From Halocafeteria seosinensis (lineage: Eukaryota; Sar; Bigyra; Bicosoecida): 49,015 bases of DNA. The notes beneath the pieces were generated by a model. That model had not been told where the DNA came from. It worked only from the letters and a program-made list of their open reading frames with translations, and ran no database searches. How positions within the stretch are numbered: position 1 is the first letter of the stretch; each line of letters starts with the position of its first letter. This document shows, piece by piece, positions 1-11,852 of this stretch. The stretch spans positions 1 to 49,015 of the forward strand of contig LVLI01000184.1 in NCBI GenBank assembly GCA_001687465.1. The letters are read 5' to 3'. The position numbers and the translations under genes are program-made.

Positions 1-3000
1 TACTTTGCTTCCTGAGTCTAAAACCATCTCTGTGGCATTCAGTGACTCGATCTCGTGAAGAGTCAAACGACCATCACCGTATACCACTAATTCGTCAAAC
101 CTGAAACTTCCCAAGTGTTCTTCATCGACGCCGCCTTCCCCATACAAATCGACATGACCTCCAGGACCTATCCGCAAATTGTCATCACTCCCAAGTAGTC
201 CATGAATGTCCAGACGATGTCCCAGTAATGTCGTGTTGCGAGGAAGCAGTAAAGTCCCTTTTTCCTCTACCAGAATATCCGCAAAGTTTAGCTCGAAGGT
301 GCTAGCAATCCAGAAAGATTGGACTTCACTCACTCGCCACGAAGCGTCTCCGCGGTCGCTGTACGCTCGAGCAACGGGACTCCGAGCTGTTATATTTGGA
401 CTTGATGGACCCAATATATTCACATACACATCTTCAAACACTTCAAGCCGGCCACTTCCGTCTCCGGAAAACGACAGTATGTTGATCACCAGACCACTCT
501 CCCAATATTCCGGACTCCAGGGACGCATGCCACCAAAACGACTTCCACCACCTAAATATACTTGATCAAAGTTATACTCCGCATTCGCCACCGTCGTATT
601 CGGGAGCAACGTCAGAGGCGCCAACTCGCTGAACTTATTTCTCCCGTTATCGACTTCCAGTCGAAATTGGCGCTTGCCGTCTGCATAACCACCCCACGAA
701 GAACTACGAGACGCTAGTAACACAGTCCCGGCTGCTCCACGACTGCTGACGCTTAAAGCGCGTCCTCCTATGCTAGTAGCCGTACCGTAGAATGTAATAG
801 ATGAGTCCGTATACAAAGCAATTCGTCCACCGGAACCACCCGAGCCAGTAGGAACAAACTGACCGCTGATGCTTGGGGCGTTTCCCCCGTTTGAAACAAA
901 CTTCCCGTGGCCTTTCAGTTCATGAACAAGAACATACAGACTACCGCCGCTGCCNCCCCCGCCGTGAACGCTGTTGTTAGCTTGGCCATTCTGGCCGTTG
1001 ACAAGAATTGCACCATCCAGATATAGGACCGAGGACACACTCCCATTTAACACCAAGGCACCACCCCCACGCCCTCCAAGCTTAAGTTTGTCTTCCGTTC
1101 CTCCCCCACTTCCCGGTGACTTAGGGGCAAATAGATTACCACAGGACGGGCCACTTTTTGCGCCACCAGCAGTCCCACCAAGGCTGCCCCCGGAGGTTCC
1201 ATCACTCCCTTCACATCCAGCGTGAATAGCAGCCTCCCCCGTCGGGTATCCGACTTCGGAAACTTGCAGTGAGCTGCTATTGTCGATAAAAATGGTGTTT
1301 CCGAAGGATATGTCGATAAGACGGGGGAATGGGGGACCCGCAAAGACACTGGAGCCAGTCATCACATGCAGACTCTCCAGTTGCAGCGAGGAAATGTTTC
1401 CCACAAACTTCAAAGTCGACGACTGTAGCAGACGCACATTTCCGCCGGGACTGTACGACAATCTGGAGACTTCTCCACCGCAGTCGTAGCATTCAGCCCG
1501 CAAGTTGACGTTCCCATTCCCCACAAGGTCGTAAGGAGATAAGACCTCCAGGTGAGACGATACCAGCAAACCTACACCATCCACATCAACGAACGACATG
1601 CGAGTCACTCTGTGTCCGTAGTAAGACGATGCATCCACGAGCACATCCTGAGAACTAGAAGAATCTGTAACACCAACAACGCTGATGTTTCCGTGTCCCA
1701 GCGATGCTTCTTCCACAAACACAACACCTGGCGAAGCGGGATGCTCCGTCGAAGAGGCGGCCGAAATGATACCGTTGAATCGCGCATCGTACGATAATAT
1801 CGTTATTCTCCCGCCAGAGCCAGATCCTCCCACTGATACACCGTCTCCCCCACTCCCTCCGTCGGCAAGTATAGCCCCATCGCCTTCAAAGAGCTTTGTC
1901 TCAATAACAATGGTACCTCCACTACCACCACCGGCCCCCAAAGTCCCACTTACAGCACCCCCGTCTCCATTACACACAATTGTACCATCCACCCTAGTAA
2001 ATGCTTCACCAGAAAGCCCAGTGATAACCTTCAATGCACCTCCACCAGCCCCTGCTGCGGCCGATCCGGCAGATTCGCCTCCAGATCCTCTCAGCATAGG
2101 CCGATCGAATACTCCACATGCAGGAGAAGTAGAGTTACCTCCACGTCCACCAAGTGACCCTCCTGCTCCAGCAAACCCGTTAGAATTGGAGGCAGGTTTG
2201 CAGTCAGAAGCCGGGTCCACCTCGTTAGCACCCATACCACCTCCTGTCAAGTCAACCTGTGCTTCCTGATCTACCAAAAAACTCCCTTCCGCATACATTT
2301 CTAAACCCGGAGAATCGGCGTTACCAGCTTTGATAGAACTATAATCCATCAGCGTCACAGAGGTAGTCGAAATATTCCGTATATTGTCTAATATTAAACT
2401 CCCGTTGCCCGTCATCAATAAATCTCCCCACGCAAACATGCCGAGGGCATCCTCACTAAACCCTACTGACGAACGGTGCAGGAACAGCGAGCAATTATGG
2501 CCCAAATGCAAGTTTGTGGATCCTTCAAAACCACCGTATATGTGAACCACATTGTTAATGAAAGTCGTGTTGCCCGGAAGCATTATGCTGGACCCACGCT
2601 CGACCTCAAAATCTAGGTCTCGCACGGTCAAGCCAGAGGACAAATACACCTGATTGTAAGATACTAGTCGCTTCGCGGATTCTCCGTTTACCGTGGTCTT
2701 CTTAGACTCAAGAAGCCCGTCGTTCGGAGAAACGCCGAGTGCAACCAGCTGCGATCCATTGCGCAGTTTAAGGAAACTATCACCATCACCGTTGAAGGCG
2801 TTGACAATGACGATCAATAGATTGTGAACATGCCTGAATACAGTCGGTGAAAAGTAGGCACGACGGCGAACTGAAATATTGTCAATGAACACTCGTGATT
2901 CTGTGACGTCGCCTAAGGTAGTCACAGGGCCCTTGCATCCCTGGTTATCAATACTCACATTCGTTACTGAGGGATAACCTGAACCACCCGTAGCATTCAC

Positions 3001-6000
3001 AAAGACTGTTCCAGCTGCACCCGGAAACTTGCCACAGCCTCCACCTGCGACAAGGCTGCCTCCGAATGTGGTTCTTTGGGTAGCGATACTAATGCGCCCT
3101 CCAGAACCACTGCCTCCGTCCATAATCCCTCCACCGCTGATGTCACCACTGCCGCCAGCACCCCCAGAACTAGACAACGTACCGTTGCCGCCGAAGTTGG
3201 AGGTGAGCACTAAGATGCTTCCACCCGCACCTCCTCCACTGGCTATGACACTAGAATTACTTGAAGCAGAACCATTAACACCATCGACAGCCATTATTCC
3301 ATCAATAATGACCGAGGAATTTATGGTGCTATCCACTCTAAACAAGACAGAAGCGCCCCCAGCGCCACCTGGTATTCCTGTTTCAGTAGCCTTCCCCCCA
3401 CTTCCGCGTGTAGAGGGGTTATCGTACACGCCGCACGGCCCACCGACATCCTCTGACGACCTACCACCAAATCCAGCATGAATTCCTCCAGAACCAGCGG
3501 GTTGGGCACCATGAGCGCACGAGCTTTCCGGGTCATCATAGGAGGATATCATACCACCACCGGTGCCATCAAAAGAAGCAAACTCGGTTATGAGAAATGA
3601 GTCTGAGACCTCCACGTGCAGCTGAGGGCTCCAGTGATTCTTCCACGCCACTCGGCTTGAATCAAGGAGTTCCCATTGGAATACCTTCACGAGCTCAACC
3701 TCCTCAAGCTGTACCTCCACGAGATCCATGAGTTGGATGCGGCCGAAACTATATTGTCCAAGCTCCATATGACTGCTTCGACTTCTTCCACTTAGCGTCA
3801 TTGACCAGTCGCCGGTGCAGATCAAATCTTGGAAGTCCACAATGCTGTTGTCTTCAAGAATCAGTACATCTCGGGATAGAACGGTGACGGAAGGGAAATG
3901 CAGACTACTCCAAGAAGTGGCCACTATCACTGGTGACTCGGCAAGATCAAGAACCGACTCCTTTACTACTAATTGTTTCGTCAAAACATGTGAGAAGGAG
4001 CCACTCGTAGAGGTTCGCTCGAAAGTAGTCGTATAGCGTTCGAAGCGTTGGTTCGCACCTGTGAACGTGAGACTGGCGTTACTTCCGACAGTGAGGCTGC
4101 CACTCCGGTCGCCAACAATCCGCCGGACTCCAAACGATGCTCGATTAAAGTTTAAGGAGTCCAGCAGCGCGTGCGAGCCTCCGACCACCGTGAGGTTTTC
4201 AACCTGAACATGCTGCCCTCCTGCAATTTTCACATCAGTGACGACCGTTTGCCCAATTTCCCAATCGGATGTATTGAAGTTATCAATCACTAGATGCTTC
4301 GTGCTATTACATATAGCACAATTGTCTGTACCTCTTCGTTCCCATAGCAACTGGTGGCTGGCGCTATCTAGGGCGTTGACGAGGTACACAGTACCCGCAG
4401 CCCCATCCAGGCCAGCTCCAGTAGGACTCTTGCCACCAACAGCACTCAGTCGGCCTTCGAATTTGATTGCGTCTTCAGAATACAGAGCAATTCGTCCTCC
4501 TGATCCTCCTGCTGGTAATCCGTTTTGACCAAAGGAGCAATTTCCACTCCAGCCCCCGTCGGCACCAATAACGCCGACTCCGCTGATGCTGGGCGCATTA
4601 ATTAGAATACTCCCCCCTGCTCCACCCGCTCCGCTGGACTCGCAATCATTGTTATTTGTTCCGGACTGCCCGTTTACGGTTATCGTTCCCTTGATCGAGA
4701 CAGGTCCGAGAGCTTTCATCGAAATGGCACCCCCACCCGATCCTCCACTTTGAGCGACTCCTCCGCCTCCACTACCACCTAATACTGGCCATGAGAATGA
4801 GCCACAAGAACCGATTGTTCCACTTCCTTCAAAACCTCCGTGTGATCCTCCCTCAGGCCAAGAAGCATTGGTACATTCCACAGGGGCGGCGGAAGGGTCA
4901 TAGCCAACTCCTGTTCCATTAATCAATGCACCGCTTGCAACGTCAATATTCGACCCTGAATGCACTGCGATACTTTGGTCGAAGGTTAAAGCAGAATCCG
5001 ATTCGATAGTGAAGCCATGGACTGAGGAGACAAGTGTGGTGTGCTGTTCGCAGTCTACGATGCCTCCATCGAAGACTCTCCAAGATTCAAATTCATAAGT
5101 GCCACTGTGTAGGGTGTCTTCAAAAGCGCTACCGCTAGCACTCAAGCGCATCATTCCTCCAGACCCAATTCGTACATCGGAACCTGATTTTAGTCCCCCA
5201 TGAATGGTCCACTCTGAATTAACGACGGAGAGAACTAAGGGGACACGGCAAATGCCAGAATCATGAATGAAGACGTTTATTCCAAACGAATCAAAGCCAT
5301 CACCGAACATTGTGGTACCCTCCCTCCGGATCAACTCCAGCTCACTACGATATCCAACTTCGATGTACGAGGAGGGCATGGAAGAATTGCAATCAGCAAA
5401 CACAGTATGGACGCTAATAGCAGTTTCAGTCCCGGTGGCAGTCGCCCCTGTTGCCACATTCGCCCCACATGACACATCCATACGCTCGACTATCCGGGTC
5501 GGATCGTCCTCCACGGAGAGCCGCGTAAAAACGTCCGTTGCACCGGCGAAAAGGGGCAAAACCTTCAGATGCGCCTGCGTACCGTTCTTGGTGAATATCG
5601 TACCTGGAGCTCCCGGATACACAGCTGCTCCTCCTTCTGCTTTCAGGAGTCCACTGTAGGTATACTCTAGAGTCACAACGGAAATCCGACCACCTCCACC
5701 TCCTCCGCCACTGTCGCTATGCCCGCCGTCTGCTATCACTTTACCAATGCCGATAAAACGTTCAGAAACGACATAAAACGAGCCTCCAGCGCCTCCTCCT
5801 GCGCCAGTGCTAGCATACGCTGCAGTACCGGCAACGTTTACTTCCCCGTCGATTCTGACAAACCCTTCATCGGTGCTATTTGCCTCGAAGTATATCGCCG
5901 CACCCCCAGAGCCAGCATATGCACCATTTCCCCCAGCACCAGGGGTATAGGGGAACATGAAGTCTCCGCAGCCAGGGTAGCCTTTNCCACCGTCTCCTCC

Positions 6001-7086
6001 ATGTCCCCCGCCGCTGCCAGCGGAAAGAGCGGATTCATAGCATAAAGGAGAGGATGCGTTTGGACCGAAGCCCCTTCCTTCGCCGCTGACGCGCCCACTT
6101 TCAAGAACATGAATATGTCTCTCAGCCGTAATTGTGGTGTTGCCACTCACTGTTAGATTGCCGGCCACACACATTATATCCGTTTCGTAAGTTCCTGGGG
6201 GCAGGAAGCAACTCTCTTCTTCGCCAATCAATAAAAACCGTCCATCTAAACTACATTCTTCGCCATGTTTTTTATCATGCTGAGGAAGTCCAAGCAGAAA
6301 ATCACATGGGATAAGAAACCCTTCTGAAATAGTGGCTGTAGGAGTCACTGTCGGAGTCCAGGAGGGGGTAGAAGTCTCCGTGGCGCTGGAGGAGGGTGTA
6401 CCCGTAGAAGTTGGTGTTTCCGTTGATGACATGGTAGGAGTCTCCGTCGCAGAAGCTGTCGGCGTGTTTGACGTAGACGGTGTCTCCGAAGAGGAGGGTG
6501 TCTGCGTAGTGGAGGGTGTTTCCGAAGAGGAGGGCGTCTCCGAATTGGACGGCGTTTCCGAAGTTGAGGGTGTTTCCGAAGAGGAGGGCGTCTCCGAATT
6601 GGACGGCGTTTCCGAAGTTGAGGGTGTTTCCGAAGAGGAGGGCGTCTCTGAATTGGACGGCGTTTCCGAAGTTGAGGGTGTTTCCGAGATGGACGGCGTT
6701 TCGGATGGGGAGGGTGTTTCCGAAGAGGAGGCCGTCTCTGAACTGGACGGCGTTTCGGATGGGGAGGGTGTTTCCGAAGAGGAGGGCGTCTCTGAATTGG
6801 ACGGCGTTTCCGAAGTTGAGGGTGTTTCCGAAGAAGAAGGTGTTTCTGAGGTGGACGGTGTTTCGGAAGGACTTCCCGTCATGCTGGTAGATGGGGTAAC
6901 GCTATGTGATGCTGTAGACGTGGTAAAACGAACAATTACGAAAGACTGTCAGCTGTATTCAAATACTGTCCCAATTTTATACTTACGCGTTTCTGAGGGA
7001 GAAGGAGTAATACCACTCGCAACTGCAAAGGGGAGAGCTAGTCCCACGAGTAAAACGGTGGGAACCAGCCAGGCAAGTCGTCCCAT
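1..7086 (-). CDS. Giant secreted Gly-rich modular protein, left paralog (3' end beyond window)
   Basis: Two exons: 7086-6987 and 6911 to the window edge, 2,337 codons open without a stop. The ATG at 7086 opens a clear signal peptide (MGRLAWLVP, then a Leu/Val-rich core ending near FAVASG), which decides the start. A Ser/Thr/Pro/Glu stalk follows, then a short Cys-containing segment, then five glycine-rich modules closed by GT(I/V)-type arms near 5600, 4390, 3008, 1722 (here GVV) and 730. Each module carries hubs of the GGSHGG, CG-F, GGAGGSI and GGSGGRI type and many N-glycosylation sequons. Modules here are longer (about 330-460 residues) than in the middle gene. The last visible segment begins a long-type module that matches the right gene. 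No enzyme motif is seen; a surface or matrix role is inferred. Any membrane anchor would lie outside the window. Confidence 0.85.
6476..6871 (-). repeat. 18-nt tandem repeat coding SETPSx stalk, about 22 copies
   Basis: Twenty-two consecutive 18-base units encode a hexapeptide of the form S-E-T-P-S-(S/T/N) on the minus strand. Much of the array has a 54-base higher-order period, three hexapeptides repeated nearly identically, which indicates recent expansion. The product is a mucin-like, presumably O-glycosylated spacer just after the signal peptide. Flanking sequence to about 6335 is diverged Ser/Thr/Pro of the same kind. Confidence 0.9.
6912..6986 (-). other. Spliceosomal intron, 75 nt, phase 1, left paralog
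   Basis: Read on the minus strand, the donor is C|GTAAGTAT and the acceptor ACGTCTACAG|C. The unspliced frame meets a stop inside the intron (TTTGAATACAGCTGA). Splicing joins the signal-peptide exon, which ends in PSPSET, to the Ser/Thr/Pro-rich exon 2 in frame (PSHSVTPST). It therefore separates the secretion signal from the repeat exon. Confidence 0.85.
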
Positions 7087-7700
7087 CTTTCCCAGCAAAA
7101 GTTGCGAAAAAACAAGGTATTCTTGAACTTTTCCAGTTCGCTAGAAAATCTGCGGAACGCGGGAAAAACAGACGATACAATAAACAATTCTTTAAGGACT
7201 CACCAGGAATCCGTCCTCCAAGTTGAGTTAGCGTTCTCTGTTTGACTCCCTCGTCAGAAGACCGGATCGTTCGAGCAGAGACAGTCAGTCTCTTAATTGA
7301 GACCTTCTTGTCCCTTAAAGACGGCCTCTAGGGGCGGGTAACGCGATAGGATGCTCTTATTGAGAAGCACCGGCGCAACCACCTCCTCTTCTGGAGCGAG
7401 AAGAGCTGACGAGGACGTTCTTATGTTCGTCACAAAGGCAATAAGCAACCACACTTGCTCCGTGGAGCTACCAACTAGTGTGTTGCTTTGCGCCAGTATG
7501 TGTCTCTGTTTCTGCTTTCTTTTGTTGTTGTTTTTTCTTCCCAGAGTCTGTGTCTTTCTCTTTCCTTGGCTGCGAGGTGTAGTGGTGTTCGGTCGCAAGC
7601 AAACACTTTACCAGAAAAGAACACGCTGCGAGCGCAAAAAGACCAAAGAACCGAGGGACGCAAGTTCGCTTGTTTTGTCCTTGTAGTGCTTACACTGCAA
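7087..7700 (-). promoter_or_regulatory. Upstream region of left paralog; possible 5' UTR intron
   Basis: This is the presumed promoter and leader of the left gene, inferred from position only. A consensus-like donor (CCTG|GTGAGTCC, minus strand, GT at 7203-7202) and candidate acceptors (CCGCAG ending at 7150, or TTTTCTAG ending at 7141) would allow a 54-63 base leader intron. Overlapping short frames on both strands at 7293-7721 look like nothing known. No TATA box or initiator is clear enough to call. Confidence 0.3.
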
Positions 7701-8931
7701 GCTGCAACAATACAAACATAACAGAGTTATAATAGAGGACGAGCATCGAACTCCGTGTAACATCCATTGCCCCCTGTTCTTGGAGATCCAGAACTCGGTA
7801 TCTTCCCCTCTCGCTTCCCCACGGTGTTTCCCCTTCTCTCTTTGCTACAGGTCGCAAAATTGCGATCCATTCCACTTCAACATCCAGTCGTTGTGCGCAA
7901 TGGACGGGAAATATACAAATACGCAAACGACATCAAGGCTAAATTCTTTGCTACTTATTGCTGCATTGGCTGCATAGCGTCAAACAAGTGTGAGCATTGA
8001 TTCGGGCAAATTTAGCCGAACTTCACATTCGTCAGCTGAGAATCTCCGACGCGTACAGTATGGTAATGTGTTTGAATTTCTCCCACCTACCAGTGGTGGA
8101 ATTGTGACACGGTTGTAGAAGAGCTGAGAAACAATCAACCCTGTATTAAACGAGACACATTGCATATGCAATGTACGATCTCACCTACTTTCTTCGTTTA
8201 ATCCTGATACAGTTGTGCTTATTGAACTCCCGATGGAATTCGGAAGATTCTCCACCTTACTTGCAAACACGGCCACTTATTAACGAGAGGCGTACCAGCA
8301 TCGAAGGACTCTTACTTAATAAACGTTAATGCAAAAGGAACGGAACGTTCTTCTTTCATTATCGTGGTGGTGAGACAGCACTACCTGGAACTTAGGCTAG
8401 AAACCAGGCTCCGGAGTTGTTTCTTCTATCTTTCGTATTCTTCGCCTTATCCTAGTTTAATAAGATACCCACTTCGCTTCAACTTTCGGTGAAATCCGTG
8501 AGATGGCTCTATTCGTGAATCTGTTTCACCAGTTCAATTGCGCTCTTTCCTTTGCTATGGTCAGTTGCCGCGGGCACTGGAACTGCGAATGTCCTGTAAA
8601 GTGTGGAAGGGATGCGTGACATTACCTACCACTGTAAGTGTGATGCGTACTACGCTAGTTAGCCTTGACCGTAAATATCTACCGTAGGCGTTAATTGCTG
8701 CTTGGTTTGGCCCCCTACGTGGATGGCACCGGATAAAGGCCTAAGAACTACAATCGCTGCTCCATTACGGACGAACGAACAATCGGCTTCGAACAGTTTC
8801 TGAACAATTCTTTTAAGATGTCCGCGAGCTCCGCTCGGAGGTATAGGCATCGACCATCCATATCTGACAGCATGCCCTTCTTAAACGGATTTGTTTGAAG
8901 GTCCAGATCGTGAACTCTCAATGGGATGTAC

Positions 8932-8956
8932 GGAGCAATACTAATACACACTTGTA
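8932..8956 (+). repeat. 25-base direct repeat, copy 1
   Basis: Begins GGAGCAATAC and ends ACACACTTGTA. It matches 13046-13070 at 24 of 25 positions (T for C at the eleventh base). The two copies lie on either side of the retroelement debris, about 4.1 kb apart. Confidence 0.75.
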
Positions 8957-9336
8957 CAATTTACAGTACAAGTAGAGTTGTATTGTACAGAAATAGCCTG
9001 ATCATACTACAAGGGATCGTTCCTTTAAGTCTGCGGCCAACATCTGTACATTATACAATACAACAGCTTCTCGGTGGCCAGTTGGTTGAGAAGTGCTTCC
9101 TCAGGCTCGCCAAGCATATCCTGTTGTTCAGTTACCGTTTTACTCTGGTCATCATGGACCCCCAGAGGTTGCATACGAACCATAGTATAATCCCCAGTAT
9201 CGAGTGATGTTGTTGATCCACGGAGCTTATGGTATGGTCTGTCCATCGAGACGTTCCTGCGCGTCGCCAGCTACACTCTATATTGATAGGCTAAGGTGCG
9301 ATTCTCTCGGGACTGTGGTCACTAGACGTATGCCTC

Positions 9337-9383
9337 ACTGGAATATCACCCTCTGGTAGTCATACTGGAGTATCACCCTCTGG
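9337..9383 (+). repeat. Short tandem duplication
   Basis: ACTGGAATATCACCCTCTGG at 9337-9356 recurs at 9364-9383 with a single A-to-G change, giving a period of 27 bases. Confidence 0.8.
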
Positions 9384-10270
9384 ATCAACTTAGATTTCCA
9401 ACAGGTCGATGAAGCGGGGTGTTAGCAATTGCTCGTTAAGAAGTAGCCGATGCTCAATAGCACAAAGAGGTAACTGAAGTTCTCTCCTTCGTCGCAACTG
9501 TTAGAAATTATGCAGGTGACCTGTCTGTTTGCTTTGTGTAAATGTGTATCACGATAAAATATAATTTATTCCAGGAGGGATTGCTAACAGGTTTCCAACA
9601 TAGCCAGATTGCCGTAGCCACATTTTCGTCGCCATGTGAGTGTGTAGTGATGCCCGTTTACATTTTCAACTGAGATGTCAAACACCATTTCGGTGACATA
9701 GACAGTGTATTTTTGCTTTGAAATTATTTTCTGGTTTGGGGATCGTTACTATGACATTTCCCTTTCTAGCTTCCGAGCATTGAGTAGGTACCGAAACACG
9801 TCGTGCTGACGCGTAAGTGCACCACGACCCGAATGTACCTGTACGGAAGCGTTTTATCAACCTACTACCAAACGTTGGCCGATGCGCCTCCTTCTCGTCT
9901 GTTTATTGTTGTGTTTTCTATTTTCGTGGATTCTAACAAACACTGGTAGTAGAATTTCTGTAGGAAGAACTGCGGCTGGACCACTACCGGAAGCTACGTG
10001 TTAGCAGATCAGTACTGGTTCAATAGTCGATGTTCTCAGACGAAAGTGGTCCACATAAATGGTGAAGCATAGTACTGTTCGGAAAAATCACATCTGTAGA
10101 CGTTTCGTGGTGTAGCATACGCACTTTTTTTGAGTATTTTCATCGCCGGGCGTAGGTTGGTCCATTTGTACGCATGCGTAAGACAGCGTCATACAAATCA
10201 GTAAGGAAAAGGATACTTAGCTAGACCAACTGCCAGCGGCCACAAACGCGGTAGATGAAGTTGGGAGGTT

Positions 10271-10306
10271 GGGTGACTACTGCATGATGGGTGACTACTG
10301 CATGAC
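10271..10306 (+). repeat. 18-base tandem duplication
   Basis: GGGTGACTACTGCATGAT is followed directly by a second copy that differs only in the last base. Confidence 0.85.
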
Positions 10307-10444
10307 ACGCGCCCCTGGCGAATACCATAGATATTAGATGCTTCCCTGACGTGGCCGGACGTTGGAACCGGAAGCAAAGGTCGAACAGGATTCGAGTGCA
10401 AGCACCGACTGAATCCTTGTGAAAGGACTTGTTACATCAAAACC

Positions 10445-10882
10445 ATAGGCACTACTACGCAGGGAAGAGCAGTGCTTACGGAACTCGTCAACTGCGCCCT
10501 GAGGGGACAAATAAACAGCGAATCTGTCCTCCGGTCTGCAAAACTGATCGCACTGGACAAACCAAACTCGAAAATCAGACCAATGGCAATAGACGAGACC
10601 CTCTTCCGACTCACATCGCGGACGGTAGCACAAGAATTCAAATAGCAATTTTGTGAGCTCTTGGCGCCGCACCAGTTCTCCATCGGTACAGAAGGAGGGC
10701 AGGAGGCAATCACGCAGCTATTGACGAGCGATCAGCGACACGGGGGAGTAGCAACGATCTCGATGGACCTATCAAACGCGTACAACACAGTGTCCCGCTC
10801 TTGCTTCCTGGAGAAGGTGAAGAAATATGTCCCAAGCCTCCTGGCATACGCGCTATGGTCATACGGGGACGGCAAGAACTGA
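10445..10882 (+). pseudogene. Reverse transcriptase fragment, fingers and first palm motif
   Basis: In one frame, broken only by TAG at 10643-10645, the translation shows LIALDKPNSKIRPMAIDET, the fingers motif K-x-x-x-x-x-RPI/M. Next comes HQFSIGTEGGQEAI, then ISMDLSNAYNTVSR. The last is RT motif A, and its Asp is the first metal-binding residue. The frame ends at SYGDGKN, just where the next strands of the palm should follow, and the YxDD motif is absent. It lies on the strand opposite to the giant genes. Upstream sequence from about 10390 stays open but is not recognisable. Confidence 0.7.
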
Positions 10883-11852
10883 CATGGGAACACACACACA
10901 TATGTGACAGATAGCCCACCGGCCGGGGAGTTGAGCGCATCCTCTTGACGAGGAGCGGTATGCGCCCGTGTTAAGCAGCGACGGGCCCACTGTTCCTGCA
11001 GCCTTGCTGACATGCGCCGTGAGGACAACACAACACTGGATTTGCTCAGGAGGCATCGGGGGAGGAGCCATGCCTGCGCCAACGATGTCAGGATTACCGT
11101 CAAGGCTCAGTCTGGGAGGAGAAGGCCCTGAGCCTGCCACAGCGACGCCAGGACCGGTTGCAGCAGCGCAATTGGGATTAAGTGTTGGTCCAGACGCAAC
11201 AGTTGTGGCCAATGACAAGCCACCACCTGACGTGGGACGTGGCGCCCCAGGAGTTCCGTCCACCTCAGTTTCGTCAACATAGCCCAGATTGTAGTACATC
11301 TCTTGCTCCAGGTCAAAGAAGGTGCAGCTACCCAGGTCCATCTGCCCAGGTCCATCTGCCCAGGTCCATCTGAAGCCACGAAACCGGTTCCCACGTCCGT
11401 GCTGCCTCTGGGTAGCCCTTCCAGTGGACGAGGAACCGCTTGTCGTGGAGCCTGAAGTCGATAAACCTCTCGACGTCATCTACCGTGTGCGTAGCTCTAG
11501 GCGGCCAGTCTAAGCAAGAGAAACCATTACTCATTGGGTTGTTTGACGCGGTCTTAGCCAAGCGGTCGGCAGTCGAGTTTGAAGCCCTGCGTATGAACCT
11601 AATCTCTGCGGTCCTCACCATTGGGAGGTTCCTAAGGTGGAACCATGTAGTCCGTGCCCTCTCGAAGAGCGGGATGAGTTTGTCCTTGCGGCACTGAGCT
11701 TCGCCATTCATGTGATCCACCATCATTTGTGAGTCGCATCCCATGCGGACGTCCACCGGTGCTGGTGGCTCACTTGAGGATGCGTCAAGCGCATCGAAGA
11801 CCAGTTTCAAATTCCAGCACCACGATGAGACTATTGACCAACTCAATCGCAA
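10859..11852 (-). pseudogene. RNase H (C-terminal half) fused to a chromodomain, retroelement fragment
   Basis: The minus-strand frame from 11852 shows the second half of a plant-type RNase H. A GCDSQMMVDHMNG segment holds the metal-binding Asp, and IRRASNSTADRLAKTA is the last helix with its N-x-x-AD-LA signature. About 20 residues later a chromodomain follows (VERFIDFRLHDKRFLVHWK, then GYPEAARTWEPVSWL), which would bind methylated histone tails. The N-terminal RNase H strands with the first Asp and Glu are missing; the match stops where plus-strand RT sequence resumes, near 11835. A 14-base triplication (11331-11372) right after the chromodomain shifts the frame into a second frame, open to 10859, that is Pro/Gly-rich and unrecognised. 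Parent element unknown; Ty3-type integrases carry chromodomains, but no integrase is seen here. Confidence 0.6.
11331..11372 (-). repeat. 14-base tandem triplication just after the chromodomain
   Basis: CCCAGGTCCATCTG (plus strand) occurs three times in a row. Because 14 is not a multiple of three, the extra copies change the reading frame of the RNase H-chromodomain sequence. Losing two copies (28 bases) would bring the upstream frame (from 11852) and the downstream frame (to 10859) into register. Confidence 0.85.

Larger units (their letters stand above)
7701..10435. other. Intergenic, no gene recognised
   Basis: Only short frames (under about 95 codons) occur on either strand, and none resembles a known family or continues the flanking genes. 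It holds one copy of a 25-base direct repeat (8932-8956) and two short tandem duplications (9337-9383, 10271-10306), described separately. A small hairpin, CTTGTAC/GTACAAG, lies at 8951-8972. Confidence 0.6.

Noticed and set aside
955-5986. Single N bases at 955 and 5986 as possible frame breaks in the left gene
   Set aside because: Both fall in the third position of GGN codons (Gly) and the frame continues correctly on both sides.
6332-7126. A 264-codon plus-strand frame rich in GVSEEEGVSE repeats
   Set aside because: It is the antisense shadow of the SETPSx stalk and of the signal-peptide exon, and it crosses the intron; the minus-strand reading has splice sites, a signal peptide and continuity with the modules.
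7293-7721. Overlapping short frames on both strands upstream of the left gene
   Set aside because: Several frames are open at once without motifs, typical of chance in a composition-biased leader region.
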